NCBI GenBank assembly: GCA_021464415.1 | Contig: CM038470.1 | Coordinates: 35,706,099-35,770,098 of the forward strand | Length of the DNA: 64,000 nucleotides | Source: Lonicera japonica | Lineage: Eukaryota > Streptophyta > Magnoliopsida > Dipsacales > Caprifoliaceae | Direction of reading: 5' to 3' | Shown here: positions 12,601-24,578 of the stretch, piece after piece | How positions within the stretch are numbered: the stretch's first letter is position 1 | Layout: the number at the start of each line of letters is the position of its first letter | Notes under the pieces: generated by a model | Database searches by the model: none | The model's input: the letters and a program-made list of their open reading frames with translations, nothing else | What the model was told of the DNA's origin: nothing | Made by a program: the position numbers and the translations under genes

Positions 12601-15600
12601 TATGAACTAAAGACTACATCTAACGTTCAAATTAGAGTCAATCTGAACCATACAAAGTTTTATTTCTTATACATTTTTCCCTCCTACTTTATTACATAGA
12701 TTAAAGTAAAAATATTAAAGACATGGTTTTGAAAATCCTAAAACAAAATTTTAGGACCAAGAGGGAAATAGTTTCCACAATTAGGTGAAATAAAAATATT
12801 GAAGGGAAATGATATTAGCACTCCACTTTTATCCTAAGGCACTCTACTTTCATTTTTAGTGACATAAAAAGTGTCCCAAAAGATATATATAAGTGTCACT
12901 AAAAATAAAAGTGGAGTGCCTTAGGACAAAAGTGGAGTGCTAATATCATTTCCCAATATTGAACTACTACATCATTTTTCTCTTTAAAACCAGAGATTTC
13001 GAACCTGCCAAGAATCATAGGCCGCGTTAATAATAAACATTGGTGTTAGGACATTTTGTACTGAATACTGGGGGAAGAAACACTGCAAACAAGAGATGTT
13101 AATTGTTATATTTCGAGTGTAAATAGTGAATTATGCGATGTAGATTTAAGCAAATTCTCTTACCAAACCCGGGTTCAATTTGCAAGATGGAGGCAAATTC
13201 TTCGCCGATCCCTAAGAAATAAACATCATAGATCAAATTTCACTCGCATGCGATAAAAAAATTTCATTAAGAGCGCGTTTGGGAATTCCAAACATGGAAT
13301 ATTGGGAGCTCCCAAATGCGAAGAAATCATATATTACTGACTAAAAAGGGTTTTGTTATAATTTCTTTTAATAGATAATATGTGATGAACAAATTAAGAG
13401 TTTTAGAGAGGCAAAAATTGAAAAGAAAAAATAAAAAAAAATCTTTTTTTGGAATAAAGAGACATGAGAGGGGAATGGATGGGAGACATTAATACATGTA
13501 AAGTAACAACTCCATTAAAGTATTCTTCAATTTGTGGTGCACCAGAAATATCCTTCCTGTTATTAATCACCAAAGCATTTGGTTATACCCATAGGATATA
13601 CAATCAAATTCATAATTTCATATTTGATATCGTAGGGTGTGTTTGGAAACCCTAATTTCATGCTTTTGAATTTGCATAAAAAAAAACTAGAACCCTAAAT
13701 TGCTTTAATTAATTAATTAATTAGGTTTTACTCCAAATTTCGATAATTTTAGTTCCCAAACATAGCCTTAAGTTAGGTAGTTGCTATTTACACACTACAA
13801 AATATTTGAAAACACTCCACTTTTTCATTTGCCCGATAACACGCGAGTAAGTGTATGTTATTCGCTCGATGACAAGCGAGTATAAGCTTGAAAATACTTT
13901 ATTCGGCTCATATATAAGTACCGAATATGTAAGTTTACACTGCTTGTCACTTGACAAATGAAAAATTGAGTATTTCCAAATGTTACGTGGAATGCAAATA
14001 GCGGCCGCCTTAATTTATAAGGTCCTGTCTAAAAGCTTACACATTGATAAAATAACCGGCATCCGAGAAGCATTTTACATTAGTGCCCCTAGGCAGCATA
14101 CTTCGGAATGCATCACAATGAAATATGGAAGTCAATCCACCAGCTGAGCAACCGGAGAGAATAGCCTACCGTATCACATTTTTATATTACATAATATTAG
14201 AACAAAAAAAAAATTACATATGAATAAAATAAAATAAAATAATTTGTGAAAATGGAACATACATTTTGAGCATTTTTCATCCCTTTTGCTAGTAAATCCT
14301 CAACAACTGCTGGAAAAATCCTTGCTCCCCTAAAATGAAGATTAGTTTTCTTTTAAAAAAAAGATATTAAGATTAGTATATAGCGTGATAAAAAAAAGAG
14401 GGAAATGATATTAGCACTACACAAAAAAAATATTAATACTCTAAAATTACATCTGTCATTAAAAATAATTTTAAAGTGTTAATAGTATTTTTGTGAAGCA
14501 CTTATATCATTACTCTACAAAAATGCAATATTATCATAAAATTATTTTAAAATATGCTAGCAATTTTAGAATGTTTGAGTACTTTTGTGGATTATAATAG
14601 AGATCAGACTAGATTTATGTACTCTATCAAACTTTTACTTCATTAAGATACACAACGCCCTCTTTGAAAAGGCATGTCTCCTCTTTTTAGCAATGATTCA
14701 ATGTGTAGGCTTTTCTAGGGCGGCCAGAAGTGGGTAATATCTATGGGACTAGTGGAGAATTAATGGAACAAATTAAAAAAAAACGTATTTTATTAATTAT
14801 TTTAAATAACATAATACAAATAAAATTTAACTTCTAAAAATGATATTGAGAGTTTGTTAGACCGAGAGTGAAAGATTCCACTATTACTATCGAGTTTGTT
14901 AGACCAACTTTCAAAAATGAAATTGTCTCATCTCCTTTATTTTTCAGTCTAATTTCATTCAGTGGGGTCAAATTTAATTGATAAACAGGTGAATTTTTTC
15001 AAGAAAATTGGTAGAGATGATTTTCATGATGAGTAGATCATTTTCGCAAAATTTTATCAGAAAATGCAATTTATAAGTGGGTGAGATTATCTGTAAAATT
15101 TTAATGGTCGAAAATGAACATATATATCAAATTTTTACCATACCTACTTCCATATGAATTTATGGATGATTTTTTTTTGAAAATGATCATTATAGAAATT
15201 ATCTTCACAAAAGTTTAATGAAAAAATTAATCCATTTAGTTCTTGAACTTGACTCCATTAGACAAAATTGAACCAAATGAATAATGAAGATGAGACAAGT
15301 CCCTTAAGACTAATCGATTTTAGTCGGAGTTTTTTAGAACACTGCTTTTTTAGAAATGAAAATGCCAATTTACTTTAAGGATTAAAGAAATGATTTTTTT
15401 TTTAAATGTAATTTAAGGTAAAAGTTCACCCTCAAATTTAAGGGGCCCTCGTCCTAAAATGGTATCGAGTTTTTTTTTATAAGAAATTTGTGTAAATGAT
15501 CCCTTGCGCGGCTCTTATGTCCACCAATTTTCATTGAAAATAATAATTTTTTTTAATAAGTGAGATGGTCATTCTAAATTTTGTTAAACAAAAATGTGCA

Positions 15601-18452
15601 AATATATTAATTCAAAATTTCACTCAGCATCTATTTATTTTCTGTAAAAGAAATTCATATTTAAAATATGCAAGTCTTTAATTTTCGTATCTTATGGAAT
15701 CCATTTCTATAGATATTTTTTAATTCACAAATATAGTATTTTTCTTTTTATTTTAATTTACAATTATAACTTTTTAGGAAAAGTAATATATATATATATA
15801 TATATAACTTACTGGATTGACTGCTTCGACATCACCCGTAAACGATGCCCCGTCGCAATATCTAACCTTGACCTTGTTCCAATTATAGAAGTCTAGGAAA
15901 AGGGGGAAAAATAGAGTGCAAATTATAATGAGGAAAATGCGCGCCTAGCTCAAGTTAGAAACAATCTGCGCCAAAACTTTAAGATAAACAATTATTTCAT
16001 ATTCTTTAATATTCTCCCTCACATGCGACTCTTACGTACTTGCTTGCACGTGAAGAGATGAATCAATTTAAGGTGCACTTTGTGCACAAACATAAAGGGA
16101 CCCCCGCTTGCTGCATTTGAAACCCAAGACATTGTAGAACCTGAATTCTAATACTAAGTTGGAACCATTTTGCCCAAAAATTTAGGGGCATTTGTTTTTG
16201 CTTCTAAATGCTTAATGAGAGAATTTTAGGTATTCAGATGTGTAATATGATGATGATTAAGCATTCAGCATTAAGAGTCATTAATCCCGCTGAATGCTTA
16301 ATGCTGAATTTAAACCATTGTTTTATACAAAAACTTAAAATTTAGAATCTCATTTAGAATAAAAAACAAACAGCATTTTCAGAACTCGGATTCAGCATTT
16401 AGTACTTAGCAATCAAAAGATAAAACAACAAACACATCCTTACGCCGTCAAGTAGTGAGCCAATATTGTATATCATGTTCTTCAATGGCTAGAAAGAGAA
16501 ATATAGGTCTTTCAAACTTAAAAAAAAACGTTTGCAAACAAAAAAAAAATTAAAAGTAATTAAGTAAAGATTAGTTATATTAATTACCCGGATTAAATTG
16601 AGGATCATCACTCAAAATGCCAGAGAAAGCAAGATTTTTGACCATTAGCTTTGAGGAACCCAAGTGATTGTTCTTACGTGCAAGGCAACTTGTTATATTG
16701 TTGCACCATCCTCCTCCCTGCACTCAAATTAATTATTTTATTTAACTATATATCAAATAATTTATTTTTTTACATTACTAACTAGGTATAATCAATATTT
16801 ACAACATTATCTCAATAAAAAAAGAAAAAAACAATTACTTACAACGCAAAACTAAGCAAACTCTTATATGGTTCTTAAAGATCGCCTACCAAGAATAAAT
16901 GCTGATAGTAGAATTCGAAACTAAGCTTTACACATGAAGTATTCAAATCCTTACAAGCGCGTGCAAAGTGAAAAATATATGTGACCCTAATTAAACAATA
17001 TATTTTTATGCTTTATATAAGCCCAATATGTTAAAGAGTAGTGTTAGTACCAAAGCAATTATCGTTAATGTCAGAGTAATGTACAACTTTGATGCATTTT
17101 ATTCCTAAAAAAGTATTATACTCTAGTAAAGCCAAAATTGTTTTGGCAATAAGTATATTGAGATGTCATTAATGCCCAAACAATATGAAAACCCTAACTT
17201 TTACTTTCGCACATGGCCCTATATAATGTAGAGATATCATTAGACAGCGGCATAGCCAAAAACTATTATTGAGGTGCAAAAAATATTTTATCGCCCTAAA
17301 TTACATTTTAGATATTAATTTTTTCCCAAAATAATTAATAAAAGTAATTAGTTTTTCAAAAATGAAGATGTCCCATTTGCCAACTTTCCTTAAATATGTA
17401 GCCCCGCTGCCCCGCCCCTATAACTAGGAATTGACTTTAAAAATTATCTCGCGAATCCTTAATTGATAATTTGGTTTTTAAATAAGTATCTTAACTAAGA
17501 TTAATTATACGTTATGCATTCACATTTACACCCATGTAAATGCTTATATAAATTTTCTTGTCTCTTTTTAATTATGAATTAATTGTTTAATGGCGGAGCC
17601 ATAATACCCATATAATTCTTTTTTAAAATTGCAAATAAAGTTTACTCCTCTTTATTTTTTGTTTTTTTTAAAAATTACTGTGTTTGATGCGCCAAATTAG
17701 AGAGTATGATAGGATTATTTAATCACATCCAGACATGATAAAACAATTACATCTGGACAGGATAAAACAATTTCACTTCTTAGTTGAGATTCGTTTATCC
17801 ATCTCTCAGAGGGATAAGAAATTTTAGTGGGATAATAATCTATCCAGATATTCAATCCTAATTAACGAATACTAAATATGAGATAAAATAAAGTTATCAT
17901 ATCCTACCCTCTTATTATGTGTGTCAAATCATCAAACACACCCTAATAGTATTAATCTTGCCCATCCAAATTTTCAACAAGAACAATATCAATATTAATA
18001 GTTTTTTAATTTACAAAAAAGAACATTAATATTAGGCGCTCTCCCCTCCCCCTTAGAAAAAAGGAAAGAAGAAATTCTAACTCCGCCCCTGACTGTTATC
18101 AATTTTGTTCATGATTTTGAACACAAGAACCAACCTCAATTTGGACCAACCAATTGTTACTCCCTGCTCCAAATCCCCTAGCATGATGGTACGCTGGTGC
18201 ACTCCCATCCAAACAAACTGCATTAATTGTTGTAACAAACATAAGATAATTAATTAATATTGTTAAAAAAAATCATTTTAATTTATAAATATATAAAAAG
18301 TAATAAAAAAAATATGTATTTAATTTACCTGCCCCTTTTGCCACTGCACTCTCAAGATAGGTTATGTCAACATTCAAACCTTCTGTTTTCAGGAATATTA
18401 GGACAAAAACTAGCAGGTAAAAATACAATTGCCCTAATCTTGCATTCCCCAT
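9692..18452 (-). CDS. PAE: Pectin acetylesterase, complete 12-exon gene (397 aa)
   Basis: Secreted CE13 esterase that deacetylates pectin in the cell wall. Coding exons in order of transcription: 18452-18329, 18217-18135, 16717-16588, 15892-15813, 14349-14263, 14165-14041, 13556-13496, 13211-13164, 13082-13005, 12080-11975, 10526-10381 and 9817-9692. They sum to 1194 nt in one open frame with GT-AG borders. Residues ~6-22 are a hydrophobic signal peptide or anchor. Family blocks follow: [44 protein letters not shown] (Ser175), INAAYDSWQ (Asp269), [10 protein letters not shown] (His336) and [13 protein letters not shown]. The three residues are the expected catalytic triad. The start chosen is the first ATG after a splice acceptor (cag|GATGGGG); an in-frame ATG nine bases upstream would fall inside the intron. 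The length is typical. Introns are swollen by MITEs and a TRIM. Confidence 0.95.
12804..12954. mobile_element. Hairpin MITE with 9-bp target duplication (Mutator-type)
   Basis: A near-perfect hairpin of 151 bp begins GGGAAATGATATTAGCACTCC and ends with its complement; the arms are roughly 70 bp. The direct repeat AATATTGAA flanks it exactly (12795-12803 and 12955-12963). A 9-bp duplication points to MULE transposase mobilisation. It sits in an intron of the complete PAE gene. Related termini occur at 14400-14511 and, more distantly, at 36128-36250. Confidence 0.85.
14400..14511. mobile_element. Degraded relative of the 12804 hairpin MITE
   Basis: It begins GGGAAATGATATTAGCACT and ends with a partial complement (AGCACTTATATCATT). 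The middle is AT-rich with an imperfect inverted repeat. It lies in the intron upstream of PAE exon 5. Confidence 0.55.
14709..15345. mobile_element. MITE copy broken by a foldback element
   Basis: The left part (14709-14890, with GAGAGTTTGTTAGACC and GTGAAAGATTCCACTATTA) and the right part (about 15300-15345, ending TTTTTTAGAACACTGC) match the element at 29531-29829 in the same order. Between them is about 400 bp of the TTTCATCAAA/CTCATCCGTTTA foldback family, so one element appears to have landed in the other. Confidence 0.5.
15953..16484 (-). mobile_element. Degraded TRIM copy with a MITE inside one LTR
   Basis: The LTR-like block at about 15953-16012 and the split block at 16158-16184 plus 16442-16484 resemble the LTRs of the TRIM at 6327-6635. 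The interior shares CTCCCTCACATGCGA and GTAGAACCTGAATTCTAATAC, the latter a decayed copy of the primer site (complement of TGGTATCAGAGTTCAGG). The right LTR is interrupted at 16185-16439 by a MITE. Confidence 0.65.
16185..16439. mobile_element. Tourist-like MITE inserted in a TRIM LTR
   Basis: Termini GGGGCATTTGTTTTTGC and AACAACAAACACATCC are an imperfect inverted pair, flanked by TTA on both sides (16182-16184 and 16440-16442), the duplication typical of PIF/Harbinger-type MITEs. The interior has inverted GAATGCTTAATGCTGAAT words. Confidence 0.75.
17678..17943. mobile_element. Tourist-like MITE in PAE intron
   Basis: The left end TGTGTTTGATGCGCCAAAT and the right end, read on the minus strand as GGGTGTGTTTGATGATTTG, form inverted termini. 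The interior has inverted GGATAAAACAATT and ATCC-rich blocks. No clean target duplication is visible. Confidence 0.6.
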
Positions 18453-18887
18453 CCTGCACATATATTATTTTAATATCATATAATTATAACGGATTAACAC
18501 GACTGGCTTAAGATGACAAACAATTTAGAGTTTGAGCAAATCAATGATAGCCATCTCACGCGCAACAAAGAATTAAGAACCCCACCCAAGAAAACATGCA
18601 TTTTCAAAATGAAAAAAGAAAATTTTCAACTGCAAAACTATTTTATATATAAAAATAGTGTCTTTATATATAGCTTTGTTTTTCGTGTACACACGATACA
18701 TGGATTTTTTAAGTATAAGTAATTTAAAACAAAGATTAAAAAATGATAAGTAGGGTAAGATTTCTAGAACCTTATAACTCTCGCTGCCGTTGTTTATGTC
18801 ATAGTATAAATTAAAAATCTAAAAATCTGTCACAATTTCAATAGTAATATCTTCTGATTTTATATAATAATAAATAAATATAGATAC

Positions 18888-18955
18888 CTGGGAAAATAAG
18901 ACAGGGAAATGGAGGAAAATGCAGAGAGAGAGAGAGAGAGAGAGTCTTTTATAGG
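18888..18955 (-). promoter_or_regulatory. PAE promoter: TATA box, CT-rich 5' UTR exon and UTR intron donor
   Basis: On the minus strand CTATAAAAGA (about 18955-18945) is followed by a run of CT repeats and a short non-coding exon ending CCCAG|gtatct at 18888. The matching acceptor tgtgcag lies immediately before G-ATG at 18453. The leader therefore has one intron of about 434 bp. The transcription start is inferred at about 18915-18925 from TATA spacing. Confidence 0.65.
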
Positions 18956-20054
18956 GTACAAAATCATAATACCTACGAGTGGATTGACATTTATACGAAA
19001 TTACAATACCTAACAGATCCTTTATTATTAATTTTTTATTTTAATTAAGGAATAATATCTTCTGCTTTTATTATAGGAATTTCTTTTTCATTTTGTTATT
19101 ACGTACCGTAATATTTGTTTTTTTTTTTCCTTTAAATTTTTGTTTCATTAGACCTTATAACTAACTTTGGAAACTTTTTTTTACTAATATACTGGAGAAA
19201 AAAAAGCTTTCCTATTTTACAACTTTTAAATAATTCATTCTTTTTTCTTATCCTTTTTTTTATTTAAAAAAAAACAAAAATTAAATCATTGATTCAGTCT
19301 CAAATTAAATGTTCTTTCTTTACATGTCTAAAATGTAAAATCAATAATTATGTCTCTAAATTAAGTATATTCAACCTCTTATACTATTTTTTTTTATAAT
19401 TTATTTATTTATTTTAAAGAAAAATAGAATCTTATTAAACTGTGGAATCTAAACAAACACGCAACTTAATATCTTAATTACTTTCTATCAAATAAATAGA
19501 CAACGGTCTTAAGTTGGATTTTTTTTGGCACTAGATGCAGCATGTGGGCCTATTATTTTCATGCACGCGAGATTTAATATAGAATGAAAAAAATAAAATA
19601 TAAAATTAATTTAGAATTAATGGTAATGCATTTTCACTTTTAACCTAAAGCTTGTGAGTTCAAGTCTGGTTAATTAACAATCTTCTCAAATAAAGTAATA
19701 AATAGATGGACAAAATAGAAAATCAATAGAAATTTGGTGTCATAACTGTTTCCTATCACTTCCATTTTACATTAATAAAGATGTTGTTTAGCAAGATTAC
19801 GTTTATTTGTGGTCCTTTCAATATATAAGACTATTATTTGTTTAATGGGTTATTGCAAAAAAGTTTGTCTTTTAGTGTTACAAGAGGCAATCCGTGCTAA
19901 AGGCATTATTCATCTTTGAAAAAGTATCTTGTAATTTCAATCATATAATTTTTTTATGCCTTATATACTTGTAGGATTTAAAAACTTACTCCTGCCCCTT
20001 ATTATAACAGTAGAGATAGAGCTCAGACCAAAAAGTAGTGTAGTTTGTTTAGCC
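18956..20054. other. Intergenic, AT-rich, no gene seen
   Basis: Upstream flank of the complete PAE gene. Long A/T tracts dominate. I see no exon-like coding segment, and no regulatory site I would defend beyond the TATA box listed separately. Confidence 0.4.
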
Positions 20055-21095
20055 TAAGGGCATGCATACAATATTGCAATGTTTATTAGGACAATAAGAA
20101 ATTTCAGTAACTGAATCAGCCAACTATTGCAAGGGTGTTGCCGAGGGATGTCCAAGGCGTTGGTTCCAAAGGTTGGGTTGAGACGAGACATTTTGGAATC
20201 TGATTAAATTGTGATAACATGAGGTTAGAACCGTACGTTGTAGTGAATATTTTCTTGACATTGTGAAAAACGAAATCGGATTAGATAGCAATACTTGAAG
20301 ACAGACAACAAAGGCCATTACACTGTTTCCCCAACCAATCGTCTTCTTCGATGCCAAATCCTATAAAACATAAAAATGGGGAAAGAATGTAATTGAACAA
20401 TTCAATGATTGAGTGATTTTACTCAATGAGAGCAAGTTAACACGGAAACAAGGCACACAAAGAACACCCTTAATTAAATACTATATCAGACCCAATCTTG
20501 GTGGAACCAATGGAGACTATGCTTGATCTTTTCACTTTGTTTGCGCTCAGCAAGCTTCTTCAATTCATAGCATCATAAGAACGTATAGTTTGATGGTTGT
20601 AGGATGTTAATTCATTCCAAAAGGCTTTCAACTTCGTGTAGTAAGCCGCAACATATATACATGGTGCCTTAGAATGTGATGTAATGTCCCTTTTACTTTG
20701 ATATATTCTTGGAGCATTGCTTTGAGCAAACCGCTCTTCGAGATCGAACCAAACTTCAGAGGCTATCTCCATGGAATGACTCTAAGTGTGGTAGTTATCT
20801 TCATTTAGTCGCTTTGAAACCAATATGATTCCAAGATGATCCAAATGATGCAAATAATAAGGGTCCAAATTAGGGTCAGTGTATTCATCACCTTTTTTTT
20901 TTTTTTTTTTTTAAATTAAGAGAGGTCTAAGTCTCTCCCTTAATCCTAAAAATAAAGAACCCCCGCACCTACCCCCATGAATCGAACCCTTGACCTTAAG
21001 ACAAGGGTGGAGGTTGCCTACCACTAGGCCAACCCCTCTCCTTCGGTGCATTCATTACCTTTTGTTGATGCCTCAGTTGTCATCTTGATTTGGAA
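20055..21095 (-). pseudogene. Copia retrotransposon gag/pol 5' fragment, interrupted by a SINE
   Basis: On the minus strand the gag start reads MTTEASTKG (about 21082), then the target site and SINE, then DEYTDPNLDPYYLHHLDHLG. The UBN2-type gag segment EVWFDLEERFAQSNAPRIYQ follows, then after a deletion the pre-integrase block LWNQRLGHPSATPLQ and CPNKHC. Stops interrupt the frame. No integrase core, reverse transcriptase or LTR is attached. Confidence 0.8.
20893..21045 (-). mobile_element. tRNA-derived SINE with poly(A) tail and target duplication
   Basis: Read on the minus strand: box A-like GGCCTAGTGGTAGGC (~21031), box B-like GGGTTCGATTC (~20985), body, and a 20-base poly(A) tail (20912-20893). 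Imperfect direct repeats flank it: GTGTATTCATCACCTTT at 20879-20895 and GTGCATTCATTACCTTT from 21046. Removing one repeat and the SINE restores the Copia gag frame (TKG-DEYTD), which independently confirms the insertion. Confidence 0.9.
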
Positions 21096-23815
21096 TTAAA
21101 AGAAAAAAATTGATGGAAGAGCTGAAGAATCTCGCTCTAATATATATATACCATGAAAAAAAAATAAAAAATATATAAAGGGAGAGAAGAGAAAGGTTGG
21201 AATGTTTTTTTTCCAGAGAAGTGCTCTATATGTTTTTACTTTCTTGTACATATTTTCTCTACATATGTACATGAATATATATATACCTAGAGAAAATTAA
21301 CAATACAAGAAGGAAACTCTTTGACAAAGCCATCTACATAGACAACTATTATGCTTCTAATTTTCAACAATCAAATCCTAATATATGTTGATCTATAATA
21401 AAATGTATAAGGTAAGGAAAATTGAATTTCAACACACTATCGCATGTTTGTTTCTTTTTTTTCTTTTTCTTTTTCCTTTTTAATGTGTAGATAGCTTTCA
21501 TAATTTTATTTTATTTTAAATTTTCGAACTTTTTTCTTATTCAATGCTCATATATATATTTTTTTTCATGTTTTTCCAGGAAAAAAGTAAATAAAATAAA
21601 ATAAAAGAACATCTTTTTTTAATCATTAGGTATATATTAATATGATAAGGGGATAATAAAATATCGTGTCTTCAACATTTATAGTCGAATTAAGTCATAT
21701 TCATTAATTTTTAAGAGATTTCATTCAATGTTAAGCAATCATATTTCAAAATTTAGAAGAAAAAAAATAAAATAAACGTACAACCCCTTACTTAACTCTT
21801 TTGGTCCCCAATTACTTTAATACTAAATTCGGTACCTTAAGTTAAAAAAAATTAAAAATAAATAAATGGTGAGGTTTAATTAAAAAGGGTATGTTTGTTT
21901 TGACTTTCTTAACTTTGGATGCTCAAAATTCAGACTTGTACTTTAAAATTGAGTTAAAGTGTTTGTTTTGGTTAAAAAATTTAGTTATATAATCTCGTAA
22001 CAAGCTCAGGAATATTAAGAGGCTCTTGTGATAAATGAAGGTTGAATGGTTGCTATTGTGGATTTTTCACTATTCGATTGGATTCGATTATATTGCTCAG
22101 ATTTGGTGATGATGACGGCGAATTAACGAAAAATAAACAAACTTACAACGCCAAAAAGTAATATGATTCGACAATTGTCTTACTCCGAAGTCACTTTATT
22201 ATTAAAGCTTTGTGTATTTTGTAGTTGCCTATTTTTTGGGTTAGGGGCTTATAGTGTTTCTTATGTATATTTCTTGTATATTTAGAATTGATATACAATG
22301 ACCTATATGCAGTATGTAAAAAATGTATTATTTTTACAAATCTTATCACATATTCTTATCGAGTGCATTAAATGTGTTGTACTCTTATTGTATCTTATAA
22401 CTGTGCAATTCAAATAATACATCCTATAAAAATAAATTGTAAAATTTGTAAGTGTAGCATTGCTCATAGTACGTTGCGAAAATGTATACAAATTAAGCTG
22501 GGAGATCTACATAAGGAATTTAGTCTTCTCAGTTCTCACAGTGCCCACAGTTTGGGCTTACGTGGCCTGAGCGGGCCCATTTGTCGTAGGCCATGACCCA
22601 TATCCACTTTGTTATTGCTTATGGACTCGGGTTGGGTCAGATACATATACCATTTTTGTCCATAGCCTAATTCTTTTTGCTCATAATTATTAAAAGATAA
22701 AAGAATAAAACAATCAAAATAATATATGCAATGTCTATTTAGATATTTTATTTTCAAATTCATGTTCTTAAATCTCATATATAGTGTTTATTAACTAAAA
22801 AATGAAGGTTCGAGTCTGTCTATTTAATTATAGACAATGAAAACCGACCACAAATTCCATCTTGGTGAGACTTGAATTTGGAAGAGTGGGTGCCTCTCAA
22901 CTCCACCATTTGCTTTAAGGTATTTTTGGATTGTGAAATTAGATTTACTCATGAGAATCGTAAATTCGGGATTTGTAAAATTCAAGATTTAGAATTATCT
23001 AAAATTATAATTCTTCTATTTGGATGACCATATACAATATGGTGGATTTTATTTGTAAATCCAAATTTATTGTTTGGATACTATATAACCCTTTAGTCAA
23101 TAGATGATTATTTGATTATAATAATTTATAATCATATTTTTAATTTAACTCCAATAATTACAAAATGTTTTCTTTACGAGTAATTAGTCAACACTTTAGT
23201 CGTCAACCATATAGAACCATAGGATTTTTTTTTACAAAGTGAAAAACATATTATTACAAACAGAGAAATTATATACATATATTTCATGATGACTAATTAG
23301 GAATTGGATTTGGGAAAAACACCACTCCCCCAAAAGATATATTTCATGATGACTAATTAGAAAAAGAATAATTTTTTTTTGAATTTTGAAGCAAAACAAT
23401 ATTTGGATTCGGGAGTCCAAATCTAAATCTTATCTTCAAATCGACCCTAAAATCCTTGATACAAATGCACCCTTTAGCGTTTTCAGACTTTGGATTCAGA
23501 TAAAAGTATAAAGAAAAATAGTCGTAATAATTATAATTCACTCGTTTGGATAAATTTACAAAAGTGAAAATAAAAAAAAAGCAGAAGAAAATAGTGAAAT
23601 CGTTAACCCCATCTATTTTTTTTATTTCCTTCCGATATCAAGAAAATTTAGAAAAATATGAAAAGATTTTAATAAATTATTTAACATATTCTAAATTTAA
23701 CCCTAATTTATTAATCTATTATTCTACATTATAAAGTTAAATCTCAATTTAACTGCCTGAAATTGTGTCAAACTTCTATAATTTTATATGGTTAAATAAT
23801 ATGCTAAATTACTTA
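21096..23815. other. Intergenic, no gene seen
   Basis: AT-rich. A SINE-like piece lies at 22800-22920. A duplicated block (ATATTTCATGATGACTAATTAG) occurs at 23279 and 23339, sixty bases apart. No coding exon recognised. Confidence 0.4.
22800..22920 (-). mobile_element. SINE-like fragment
   Basis: On the minus strand it carries GTTGAGAGGCACCCACTC and a box B-like TTCAAGTCTCACCAAG, matching the SINE-like piece at 3413-3520 in order. Termini are unclear. Confidence 0.45.
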
Positions 23816-24346
23816 GGGTGCGTTTGATTGCAAGCTGGAATTTGCATGGAAATAAAATAAGTTACCGGCAATTGAATTGCTAGAATTGAGTTGCATGGAA
23901 AATATAGTGTAGTGTGTTTGATTGCATAAATTTTCTACCCTATTGGTTGTAGTCATTTTTATGTAAAAAAAATTATTGGTATTTTTTTTCATAATTTATA
24001 GTCATGATGGATCTTGTTTAATTGATCTTAATTAGTATATTTTAAATATTAAATTTTTATATTATTTTGAATTTTATATTTTAAGTTATGGCATTTTTAA
24101 TGTAGAAAATGTCAAAACCTTGTCGTGAATTGTGCCCAACTGGAAAACAAAAAACCACCTCCCCCAAAGAAAATAATTTTCTTCATATTGCCTTGAAAAT
24201 GCACATGTGTGAGCCAAAATGGGAATTGAATTGCCTAAAAAAAAAAGCCAATCAAACACCTTAAGTTGTCAAATCAAGTGGAAAATTCTCATTTTTCATG
24301 GAAAATGCTCATTTTTTATGAAAAATGTTGCTAATCAAACATACCC
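23816..24346. mobile_element. Tourist-like MITE with TTA target duplication
   Basis: The left end GGGTGCGTTTGATTGCAA and the complement of the right end GGGTATGTTTGATTAGCAA pair well. TTA flanks both sides (23813-23815 and 24347-24349). About 530 bp, non-coding. It ends some 230 bp before the start codon of the CCR4-like gene, so it may contribute upstream sequence to that gene. Confidence 0.8.
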
Positions 24347-24439
24347 TTAATTCTACATGTTCAGTATGTTCTTAGAGAACGCAAATAAAAAACTCTCAAT
24401 TCCATTGATCATAATTATCTCAATAAAAGGCTTAATTCA

Positions 24440-24578
24440 CGTTTTCACCGCTTAAAATAATATATACAATCGTGTGTTATGTATTGCGAGTACACGTGAT
24501 CTAGTATTGTATTAAATTTAACTATTTTTTTGTTGGTTCGCTCCTGTCAAATCTAATTACCTCTGGTTTAAAAAAGTC
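24440..24578 (+). promoter_or_regulatory. Upstream region of CCR4-like gene with a G-box
   Basis: A perfect CACGTG (24493-24498, in context TACACGTGAT) lies 81-86 bp before the chosen ATG. G-boxes bind bHLH/bZIP factors and are common in light- and clock-regulated plant promoters. The Arabidopsis relative is reported to be clock-linked, so the site is suggestive only. No convincing TATA box could be fixed. Confidence 0.35.

Noticed and set aside
18329..18461. Upstream in-frame ATG (18461) as the PAE start
   Set aside because: It lies in the 5' UTR intron: the acceptor tgtgcag ends at 18454, directly before G-ATG at 18452.
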